From NCBI GenBank assembly GCA_943333015.1, contig CALQRR010000011.1, positions 1 to 13,034 on the forward strand: a stretch of 13,034 nucleotides of DNA, written 5' to 3'. How positions within the stretch are numbered: the stretch's first letter is position 1; each line of letters begins with the position of its first letter. The position numbers and the translations under genes are program-made. This document shows positions 6,896-13,034 of this stretch, piece after piece. The notes under the pieces were generated by a model, which worked only from the letters and a program-made list of their open reading frames with translations, searched no databases and was not told the origin of the DNA. This DNA comes from Chitinophaga pinensis (GTDB lineage: Bacteria; Bacteroidota; Bacteroidia; M30B66).

Positions 6896-7713
6896 TGGAA
6901 CTGAATCTTCGCAAACCAATTGTATTTTTTGACATTGAGTCAACAGGTACCAATGCCGCTGCCGACCGGATTGTTGAAATCTGTGTACTCAAAATCAATC
7001 CCGATGGAACGCAGGAGATGAAAACACGTCGGATCAATCCAACCATACCGATTCCTCCAGAGGTTACCTTGATTCACGGTATTTCCGATGAAGACATCAA
7101 AGACGAACCTACTTTCAAAGGAATTGCAAAAGGATTGCTCGATTTCATTGGGAACGCTGATCTAGCCGGTTACAATTCCAATAAATTCGATGTGCCCATG
7201 CTCATCGAGGAGTATTATCGTATTGGAGTTGAGTTTCCAATGGATGACCGCAAGCTCATTGATATTCAAAACATTTTTCACCAAATGGAACAGCGAACGC
7301 TTTCTGCAGCGGTGAAGTATTACCTGAAACGTGAACACATTGGAGCTCATGGCGCAGAAGCCGATGTCATAGCCACCTACGAAGTCCTGAAGGCGCAACT
7401 CGATATGTACAAGGACGTTGTTTATACCGACAAACAAGGCAATCAATCAATGCCGGTTGTGAATGACATGGATGCGTTAGCGGAATTTTCAACCAACAAA
7501 GATTGGGTGGATTTTGCGGGGCGAATGGTGTGGGATAAAGACGGAAAAGAATTGTTCAATTTCGGTAAACACAAAGGCAAGCGGGTAGAGGATGTTTTTG
7601 CGAAAGAGCCCAGCTATTACGATTGGATGATGAATGGCGATTTTGCCTTGTCTACCAAACGTGCGCTTGAAAAGATCAAGACGCGCAACTTGATGAAGAA
7701 ATTCAATCAATAA
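6895..7713 (+). CDS. DEDDh 3'-5' exonuclease with ExoX-like C-terminal domain
   Basis: DnaQ-superfamily 3'-5' exonuclease of 272 aa, probably soluble. All DEDDh catalytic residues are visible: Asp13 and Glu15 in FFDIESTG, Asp99 in NSNKFD, and His152 with Asp157 in HGAEAD. The exonuclease domain spans about 8-170. After a linker, residues 219-262 (FNFGKHKGKRVEDVF...SYYDWM) match the FGK-KG-W pattern of the C-terminal domain of exodeoxyribonuclease X-type proteins. This is not the replicative epsilon subunit in an obvious way; a role in DNA repair or single-strand trimming is inferred. The start overlaps the E2 stop as TGATG, implying translational coupling, and the FAH-family gene begins 6 nt after its stop. 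Confidence 0.88.
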   Translation: MELNLRKPIVFFDIESTGTNAAADRIVEICVLKINPDGTQEMKTRRINPTIPIPPEVTLIHGISDEDIKDEPTFKGIAKGLLDFIGNADLAGYNSNKFDVPMLIEEYYRIGVEFPMDDRKLIDIQNIFHQMEQRTLSAAVKYYLKREHIGAHGAEADVIATYEVLKAQLDMYKDVVYTDKQGNQSMPVVNDMDALAEFSTNKDWVDFAGRMVWDKDGKELFNFGKHKGKRVEDVFAKEPSYYDWMMNGDFALSTKRALEKIKTRNLMKKFNQ

Positions 7714-7719
7714 GCATTC

Positions 7720-8331
7720 ATGAAGGTGATTTGCATCGGCCGTAATTATGCCGAACATGCCAAAGAACTGAACAATCCAGTTCCAAGTGCTCCGGTATTT
7801 TTCATGAAGCCCGATACTGCAGTATTGAAAGATGGAGCCGATTTTTACCTGCCCGATTTCTCCAACGATGTTCATCATGAACTCGAAATCGTGTTGAAGA
7901 TTTCCAAAGCAGGCAAGCATATCTCCGAAGAATTCGCATCTAATTACTTTGAGGAGATTGGTCTGGGGATAGATTTTACCGCCCGTGATCTGCAAGAAAT
8001 TTGCAAATCCAAAGGCCTTCCTTGGGAAATGGCGAAAGCTTTTGATGGTTCAGCTCCCATCGGGAAGTTTCTTCCCAAAAAAACATGGACCGATCTCAAT
8101 GCGCTCCATTTTCACCTCACTGTTAATGGAGAAACCCGTCAACGGGGCAATACCGCTGATCTCCTGTTTCGCTTTGATCAGATTATCGCCTATGTTTCCC
8201 GTTTCGTAACGTTGAAAACCGGGGATTTGATCTATACCGGAACTCCCGCAGGCGTTGGTCCTGTGAAGATTGGCGATCACCTGCAAGGATATCTTGGCGA
8301 TGCCTGTCTGATCGAATTTTCCGTTAAATAA
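7720..8331 (+). CDS. Fumarylacetoacetate hydrolase (FAH) family protein
   Basis: Cytoplasmic metal-dependent enzyme of 203 aa, the short single-domain size of YcgM/FAHD1-type proteins rather than full FAH. It begins at once with the core fold (VICIGRNYAEHAKEL). Metal ligands are Glu54 and Glu56 in HHELEIVL and Asp85 in GIDFTARD. Lys106 (AKAFD) and the TGTPAGVG loop (173-180) are also conserved in the family. Members hydrolyse acylpyruvates or decarboxylate oxaloacetate; which applies here cannot be read from sequence. It is the third gene of the run, 6 nt after the exonuclease, and ends 10 bp from the convergent PorE-like gene with no hairpin between. Confidence 0.9.
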   Translation: MKVICIGRNYAEHAKELNNPVPSAPVFFMKPDTAVLKDGADFYLPDFSNDVHHELEIVLKISKAGKHISEEFASNYFEEIGLGIDFTARDLQEICKSKGLPWEMAKAFDGSAPIGKFLPKKTWTDLNALHFHLTVNGETRQRGNTADLLFRFDQIIAYVSRFVTLKTGDLIYTGTPAGVGPVKIGDHLQGYLGDACLIEFSVK

Positions 8332-8341
8332 TTCGTGCACG

Positions 8342-10300
8342 TTAGTTAGATAGCACCCGAAATTCCGTTCTGCGGTTCTTCGATCTTCCTTCTTCAGTCG
8401 TATTTTCAGCAACGGGTTTTGTTTTTCCATACCCTTTTGCCTCCATACGTCCTGCTGCAACTCCTTTTTCAACCAGATAATTCAATACACTTTTTGCACG
8501 CTGATCACTGAGCGTCATATTCGACTGGTCGTTACCAACATTATCGGTATGACCGCCCACTTCAACTCTCATTTTAGGATTTGCTGCAAAAAGCTCAACG
8601 AGTTTGTTCAACTCCGTTTTCGATTCGTCAAGTAAGGAAGATGATCCGGAGCCAAAAAAGATATTATTCAATACCATCGTTTCTCCAGCAGCAATAGGCG
8701 ATAATTGAATATCCACCTGGAATACATCTGTTGCCTTTAAGGATTTCCCCAATGTATAATTTCCGGAATAAAACAGGAAGCCGGGAGTGCTCACATTGAC
8801 GGCGTACCGACTTCCAGCAGGTAAGCTTACTAAAAATTCGCCCGTAATTTTATCTGAGGAACTCACCACACGGGTGATTCCTGTTTCCAGATCGATCACT
8901 TCAAAATCGGCTTTCATAGGCGCACCGGTCTTTTTGTTGGTGACTTTTCCCTGCATAAAGGTCACCGGAATTGGTTGAGCACCTTCATACAATTGGAAGG
9001 AATAGATATCGCGCAATCCTAGGCCACCAGCACGATCTGAACTGAAATAGCCCGTTTTGCCATCAGCACTTACGATCATGTGAATTTCTTCCTTTCGGGT
9101 ATTAATCGGGTAACCCAGGTTAATAGGTTTACTCCAACTGCCATCTGCTTTGCGTTTGGAATAGAACATGTCTTTGCCGCCCATGCCTGGATGACCATTG
9201 GAAGAGAAATACAACGTTTGGCCGTCAGGATGAAGAAACGGACCAAATTCTTCCAATTCTGTATTGATCGAATCACCCATATTTTCGGGTAAACTCCATC
9301 GTCCATTCGCTCTTTTTGTACTGATCCAGAAATCGGATTGCCCTTTTCCTCCGCTTCTCCGGCTGGAGAAAATGAGTGTTTGGCCGTCGGCCGATAACGT
9401 TGGTTGAGAATCCCAAACTCCTGCATTGACGATATCACCTAAATTTTTAGGATTCATCCAGGTCTCTCCCGCGCGTTCACTCACCAATAGGTCGCAACTT
9501 CCAACACCATCGGGCCGATCGCAACCGGTAAAATAGAAATAACGACCATCGGGTGAAATTGAATGTGCTCCTTCATTCCCATGCGTGTTGATGGGAGGTC
9601 CAAGAGGAATGGCCGGCAACCATTGTCCATTCACACGTTTACTATAATAAAAATCTTCCTCAAAAGCAGAGCCACCATTCTCAGTTAATTCATCGCTAGG
9701 GCGCAGTCGGGTAAATATTAGGAGGTTTTCATCCACCGTTAGAGAAGGATGATAATCGCTATACGGTGAATTTATCTTGTCACCCAAATTCACTGGTACA
9801 AAAGGAACAGGATGCTGAATAGCATATTCGGCAAATTGAGCACTTGCCAAACGCCGCTCTGCTTTTAACTTCAATTCAGGATTTACCCGCGTAAAACTGA
9901 GGAATTTCTTTAGATGCGCTTGTGCCTCTGTGTATTGATCCAGTTCCATTTCCACACCTGCTAAGTTGTAGTACAATGGAGGAAAGCGTTCTGGTTGTAT
10001 ACTGAGTGCTTTCTTATAATGCACAATGGCTTCTTCCGATTTATTCAAATCGTTACAGACATCCGCCAAGAGCATGTGCGCTTCAAAAAAGCCATCGTCT
10101 TCTTTCGCAGCTTTCTGAAGCAATACATAAGCCTCATCATTTTTCTTGTACTCATAATTGGCTCGCCCTTCATTAAAAAGCTGAATTGCTTTTTTGTTGG
10201 TTGAGCTGAGTTGTCTCGGTTGAGCAACTGCACAGGACGGAAATATTCCATTTAGAAGCAGTAGCAAAAACAGGCTTTTGAGAAAGTGGATTGGTCTCAT
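8342..10300 (-). CDS. PorE-like T9SS protein: TPR, five-bladed propeller, CRD, OmpA
   Basis: A 652-aa exported protein with the domain order of PorE (PG1058) of Porphyromonas gingivalis, a peptidoglycan-bound T9SS component. The signal peptide is about 1-26 (cut at AVA/Q). A Cys at 23 follows FPS, a poor lipobox, so lipoprotein status is uncertain. TPR-like helices fill 36-135. Five PD40/WD40-like repeats follow (about 171-440), marked by TVDE 188, SPDG 249, SADG 303, HPDG 357 and SADG 411. A carboxypeptidase-regulatory-like beta domain spans about 446-532. The OmpA domain (545-650) has Asp586 in GGHTDN and Arg601 in LSDQRAKS, both intact for peptidoglycan binding. The upstream neighbour on the same strand is a T9SS cargo, which fits, but a terminator lies between. 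Bacteroidota carry several paralogues, so orthology to PorE is inference. Confidence 0.87.
   Translation of the reverse strand: MRPIHFLKSLFLLLLLNGIFPSCAVAQPRQLSSTNKKAIQLFNEGRANYEYKKNDEAYVLLQKAAKEDDGFFEAHMLLADVCNDLNKSEEAIVHYKKALSIQPERFPPLYYNLAGVEMELDQYTEAQAHLKKFLSFTRVNPELKLKAERRLASAQFAEYAIQHPVPFVPVNLGDKINSPYSDYHPSLTVDENLLIFTRLRPSDELTENGGSAFEEDFYYSKRVNGQWLPAIPLGPPINTHGNEGAHSISPDGRYFYFTGCDRPDGVGSCDLLVSERAGETWMNPKNLGDIVNAGVWDSQPTLSADGQTLIFSSRRSGGKGQSDFWISTKRANGRWSLPENMGDSINTELEEFGPFLHPDGQTLYFSSNGHPGMGGKDMFYSKRKADGSWSKPINLGYPINTRKEEIHMIVSADGKTGYFSSDRAGGLGLRDIYSFQLYEGAQPIPVTFMQGKVTNKKTGAPMKADFEVIDLETGITRVVSSSDKITGEFLVSLPAGSRYAVNVSTPGFLFYSGNYTLGKSLKATDVFQVDIQLSPIAAGETMVLNNIFFGSGSSSLLDESKTELNKLVELFAANPKMRVEVGGHTDNVGNDQSNMTLSDQRAKSVLNYLVEKGVAAGRMEAKGYGKTKPVAENTTEEGRSKNRRTEFRVLSN
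8981..9790 (-). repeat. Five PD40/WD40-like propeller blades in the PorE-like protein
   Basis: Five copies of a unit of the form E/S-x-P-x-(S/H)-(P/A)-D-G-x-x-(L/Y)-x-F-(S/T) encode the predicted five-bladed propeller. Blades 2 to 5 keep an exact 54-residue (162-nt) period, measured at the xxDG turn (residues 249, 303, 357, 411). The step from blade 1 to blade 2 is 61 residues because of an insert around ELTENGGSAFEED. The copies differ clearly in DNA sequence, so this is an old duplication. Confidence 0.8.
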
Positions 10301-10307
10301 ATCTTAA

Positions 10308-10315
10308 CGAATGTA
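10308..10315 (-). promoter_or_regulatory. Weak -7-like box before the PorE-like gene
   Basis: On the minus strand TACATTCG matches five of the six defined bases of TAnnTTTG and sits 7 nt before the ATG, the same geometry as the rbfA box. No -33 element is visible at the right distance. It would let the gene be transcribed separately downstream of the terminator. Confidence 0.25.
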
Positions 10316-10320
10316 GCCGT

Positions 10321-10355
10321 AAAACGCAAAACCCCGACCATTTCGGATCGGGGTC
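10321..10355 (-). terminator. Intrinsic terminator after the T9SS cargo gene
   Basis: On the minus strand ACCCCGATC pairs with GGTCGGGGT (10354-10331) with one G-U, closing a 6-nt loop, and is followed by TTTTGCGTTTT. On the plus strand the wobble becomes an A-C mismatch and the flank is A-rich, so the signal is oriented to end the surface-protein transcript, whose stop is at 10380-10378. It lies 20-55 bp upstream of the PorE-like ATG. Confidence 0.8.
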
Positions 10356-10377
10356 ATGCAAAAAAATAGTGTTGATA

Positions 10378-13034
10378 TTACTGTCGAACAACTGTCACGT
10401 CACCTTTCAGCTTTTCACCGTTCGATAATTCAAGGATATAAAAGTAAACACCATCGGGATGATTGGCTGCTTCCCAGTTGTTTACATAGCCATTGCTAGA
10501 GTAAATTTCCGATCCCCAACGATTAAAGATCATTATCCGGGAATCAGGAAATGCCTCAAGCCCTTTGATAACGAAGAAATCATTTTTTCCATCTCCATTT
10601 GGAGTAAACGAGTTTGGAACAGCAACCGAATTGGAAATGGTATAATCACGGGAAGTTGTATCGGAACAACCAGCAGCATCACGAACAATAAGTGTCACTT
10701 TAAGCACTCCTTGTTGATCAAACGCATGGGAAGTATTCTGTGTTTGAGCACCAGCATTATCTCCAAACGCCCAATTCCAGATTACAGGTGAACCTTGCGA
10801 TGCATCTGTAAAGGATATGGCAACTCCTGTTTGTGCTCCCGTTGTTGGATCTGAGGAAAACGCTGCAACAGGGCCTAATTCTGAAATGGTAATTGCATCC
10901 AGGTTTTCACATCCATTGTTATCTTTAACAATCAACGTGTAGCTGCCTGCTGATAGTGACGCGCTTTGCTCTTCTGTTTCGTTGCTCCAGGCATATGCTG
11001 CCATTTCGGATGGACCCGTTACGGTGACAAAAGTACCCTTACAAATGGTCAGGTCATCACCTAAGTCTATCGCTGGTAGCGCTAATATTTCGACTTGTGC
11101 AAATGCGCTGTCAAGAGATTTACATCCATTGAGAATAGCTGCCAGTGAATATTCTCCGGCATTGCTGTCTCCCATATTAGGGATTGTAATTGTTCCAGCA
11201 GAGTTTGCATAACCTGGGCCATTCCAGAAATACACAACACCTGCTTCGTTGTTAGCACTCAATACAAGATCAGAACCATAGCAGATACTCAGTTCTCCTG
11301 ATATTTGAGGTGTTTGAGGAAATGGATTGAATGTTATAGTGACTGAATCTACACTGGTACAACCAATCGAGTTCGTTAATTTCACCCAATAATCGCCGCT
11401 AACACTGGCAAGTAAATCGGAATTCGTTGAATTGTCCTGCCATTGATATATCACACCCGTAACAGTTGCTGCCGATAATAAAACCGGCGTTGACCCGCAA
11501 ATGGTTGAATCGCTAAATGAAAAGTCAAATACAGGACTTTCAAGAACCGTTATTTCCACCGTATCGGAAAGCGATGGACATCCATTTACATAGTAAAAGG
11601 TTGAATAAATTCCACTTTGATTCACAGCCAAATCGGTCAGGTTAAAGTTTGGACTCACGGAGGATGTTGTATCTCCAACCGCTACCCAGAAATAACTGCT
11701 ACCACTGAGTGCCGGCACATTCAGGTTTAATGCTTGGCCCGCACACAAAGAATCCATTAGAATGTCTTGTCCGTTTACACTTAAAACAGGCGCTGGAGGA
11801 CGCACCGAAAACGTTAGGCTAACTGTATCGCGACGGGTACAACCCAATGCATTGGTTACTTCTACGAAATATTCTCCGTTTTGATTGACTGTAAATGTTT
11901 GATTGGTTGAAGCATCTTGCCATAGGTAAGTGTAACCAATTCCAGCACCGGCATCCAAAAGTAAATCTTGAACATCACACAAGGTATCCGATAAGCCAAT
12001 GTATACTTCCGGAGATGGATTGACACTAATATTCAATGTGTCAAAATAGCTTTCACACCCAGAAACGGTGTAAAATGCTTTGTATTCACCACTTTGTGCA
12101 ATAGTGATGTTGTTTAGCAACAATTGTTCTCCAGAGAAGATCGTGTTATTAGGCCCCAGCCACGCGTAACTCGCCCCTTCGAGTGATTGCATGCGTAATT
12201 CAACGGATTCTCCTTCACACAAGGTGTCAGAGTCAATAGTTGCATCAAACGGCAGAATGACCGCAGTGGGTGTAATCGGACGTGGTGAAGTATAAATACG
12301 GATGGAATCCACTGCCCGGCAACCTTGATAGTCGGTGACTGTTACCGTGTAGAGCCCACTGTCGGAAGCGATTAAGAAAGGATCTGTACTGCCATCCTGC
12401 CATTCGAACAAGTAAACACCCGGTACGCTTAATAGCAATTGAGAGCCTTCACAAATCGTATCACGGGAAGCCTGAATGTTAACCGGTGGAGCGTAATAAT
12501 TAACGGTCACCGTGTCAATTGCCACACATTCATTTCCACTTAGTGTACTACACCAGTATGTACCTGCATCAAAAACAATAATTTTTTGGGTGGTATCACC
12601 GGTACTCCAGAGGTATTCTGTTTTGCCTGGTCCTGCATCCAAAATGGCAGAATCACCTAAACAAAGTTCCTGATTGATACCAAGTTCGAGGTAGGAGAAA
12701 TTGGTGAAATATCCATAGTTGCAACTAGCACCTTGTTGGTAGGTGATTCCCATGTGGAAGAGCTCATCGCTGAAGTTCTGAAGCAAGGCACCTTGTCCAA
12801 CAGGAATCTCAGCGGTTGAAAATGCTTTACGCATAAATACCCAAACACCGTTAGAGCCGGGAACTGGTTGGAAGTCTGCCGCAGTAATCAAACTTGCATT
12901 TCCATTCAACAGAAAAGAAGACTCAGAACCTGCTTTAATCGTCAGATTCATCTTGAAATTCGCATTTCCGGTTCGGGTAAATCCAACTTGATTGGAGCCG
13001 GTACATTCCAATGAAGGAATAATGGCACCAGCTA
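10378..13034 (-). CDS. Large T9SS type B surface protein with Ig-like repeats and PKD domain (5' end missing)
   Basis: Secreted or surface-displayed protein; at least 884 residues are in the window, and the frame runs off the right edge with no stop. Residue numbers count from the codon at 13011-13009 (a Leu TTG, not a start). Residues 1-107 form a beta-rich segment opening SLECTGSNQVGFTR, reminiscent of IgGFc-binding-type N-terminal domains of large Bacteroidota surface proteins; this is a tentative call. Eight Ig-like modules follow (108-712), each with a paired Cys. A PKD domain spans about 715-793 (WNWAFGDN core, Trp747). Residues 796-877 are the gliding-motility-associated C-terminal (type B sorting) domain: PNSFTPNGDGKNDFF, IMIFNRWG, PDGVYFY, ending VTVVRQ. 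Function is probably adhesion or matrix building at the surface, by analogy. It is followed by a terminator and then the PorE-like gene. Confidence 0.92.
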   Translation of the reverse strand, partial: AGAIIPSLECTGSNQVGFTRTGNANFKMNLTIKAGSESSFLLNGNASLITAADFQPVPGSNGVWVFMRKAFSTAEIPVGQGALLQNFSDELFHMGITYQQGASCNYGYFTNFSYLELGINQELCLGDSAILDAGPGKTEYLWSTGDTTQKIIVFDAGTYWCSTLSGNECVAIDTVTVNYYAPPVNIQASRDTICEGSQLLLSVPGVYLFEWQDGSTDPFLIASDSGLYTVTVTDYQGCRAVDSIRIYTSPRPITPTAVILPFDATIDSDTLCEGESVELRMQSLEGASYAWLGPNNTIFSGEQLLLNNITIAQSGEYKAFYTVSGCESYFDTLNISVNPSPEVYIGLSDTLCDVQDLLLDAGAGIGYTYLWQDASTNQTFTVNQNGEYFVEVTNALGCTRRDTVSLTFSVRPPAPVLSVNGQDILMDSLCAGQALNLNVPALSGSSYFWVAVGDTTSSVSPNFNLTDLAVNQSGIYSTFYYVNGCPSLSDTVEITVLESPVFDFSFSDSTICGSTPVLLSAATVTGVIYQWQDNSTNSDLLASVSGDYWVKLTNSIGCTSVDSVTITFNPFPQTPQISGELSICYGSDLVLSANNEAGVVYFWNGPGYANSAGTITIPNMGDSNAGEYSLAAILNGCKSLDSAFAQVEILALPAIDLGDDLTICKGTFVTVTGPSEMAAYAWSNETEEQSASLSAGSYTLIVKDNNGCENLDAITISELGPVAAFSSDPTTGAQTGVAISFTDASQGSPVIWNWAFGDNAGAQTQNTSHAFDQQGVLKVTLIVRDAAGCSDTTSRDYTISNSVAVPNSFTPNGDGKNDFFVIKGLEAFPDSRIMIFNRWGSEIYSSNGYVNNWEAANHPDGVYFYILELSNGEKLKGDVTVVRQ
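10381..10626 (-). other. T9SS type B sorting domain (CHU_C / TIGR04131-type)
   Basis: The last 82 codons of the surface protein. The signature blocks are SFTPNGDGKNDFF (801-813), the NRWG turn (830-833), PDGVYFY (852-858) and a closing KGDVTVVRQ (869-877). The usual WDG block is shortened to NNWEAANH. This domain directs export through the T9SS and, in type B proteins, is linked to SprF/PorP-like partners; no such partner gene is in the window. Confidence 0.92.
10876..12690 (-). repeat. Array of eight Ig-like modules of two alternating types
   Basis: Eight modules in order A1 A2 B1 A3 B2 A4 B3 A5, at about residues 108-176, 184-247, 258-334, 339-405, 417-492, 498-566, 571-645 and 651-712. 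Type A carries a W-(Q/S)-(D/T/N) strand followed by an (A/S/N)G-x-Y strand and a GC, EC or QGC near the end; type B has a Y-(A/F)-W strand, a longer middle and SGEY or SGIY-like strands before GC. The first Cys follows a T/S-(I/L) pair. Cys-to-Cys distance is 44-46 residues in A and 53-55 in B. DNA identity between modules is low, so these are old duplications. Confidence 0.82.

Noticed and set aside
7489..7995. 168-residue minus-strand frame across the exonuclease-FAH junction
   Set aside because: It is antisense to two well-supported genes, and its composition is that of a shadow frame.
10876..12690. Repetitive surface-protein region as a CRISPR-like or recent DNA repeat
   Set aside because: Similarity is at the protein level only; no identical DNA direct repeats or regular spacers are visible.
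12657..13011. Codon at 13011 as the true start of the surface protein
   Set aside because: It is a TTG in an open frame that continues to the window edge without a stop, with no signal peptide after it; the gene is truncated by the window.

Overview
The window is a chromosomal segment from a member of the Bacteroidota. The evidence is a large surface protein ending in a type B type IX secretion (T9SS) sorting domain, a PorE-like TPR/beta-propeller/OmpA protein, a DUF2490-like outer-membrane protein, and promoter boxes matching the Bacteroidota TAnnTTTG consensus with no obvious Shine-Dalgarno sites. Genus cannot be fixed from this sequence. There is no integrase, transposase, CRISPR array or abrupt compositional shift; it reads as core genome with a variable cell-surface gene at the right edge.

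Layout. (1) 2-856 (+): 3' part of a coiled-coil OmpA-type peptidoglycan-binding protein, cut by the left edge. (2) 2429-857 (-): rbfA followed 4 nt later by a LolC/LolE/FtsX-type permease; the permease stop abuts the OmpA stop with no gap. (3) 2484-4304 (+): an MsbA-type ABC exporter, divergent from rbfA across 54 bp holding two back-to-back TAnnTTTG boxes very close to both start codons. (4) 4412-4485 (+): tRNA-Asn(GTT) with a promoter-like element and a clear intrinsic terminator. (5) 5364-4537 (-): secreted DUF2490-like protein. (6) 5597-8331 (+): a tight three-gene run: 2-oxoacid dehydrogenase E2, a DEDDh exonuclease with an ExoX-like C-terminal domain, and a fumarylacetoacetate-hydrolase-family enzyme. 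(7) 10300-8342 (-): PorE-like protein. (8) 13034-10378 (-): partial giant T9SS cargo with eight Ig-like modules, a PKD domain and a type B sorting domain, separated from (7) by an intrinsic terminator. No gene-free stretch exceeds 300 bases; the longest is 5365-5596.

How the parts fit. Most genes concern the cell envelope: peptidoglycan anchoring (two OmpA domains), lipoprotein or lipid transport (LolE-like, MsbA-like), an outer-membrane protein (DUF2490-like), and T9SS secretion and its cargo. The E2-exonuclease-FAH run is metabolic or DNA repair and has no obvious functional link to them. No wholly new system is evident. The most distinctive structure is the alternating two-type Ig repeat of the T9SS cargo, whose cysteine spacing is strikingly regular (44-46 residues in one type, 53-55 in the other).
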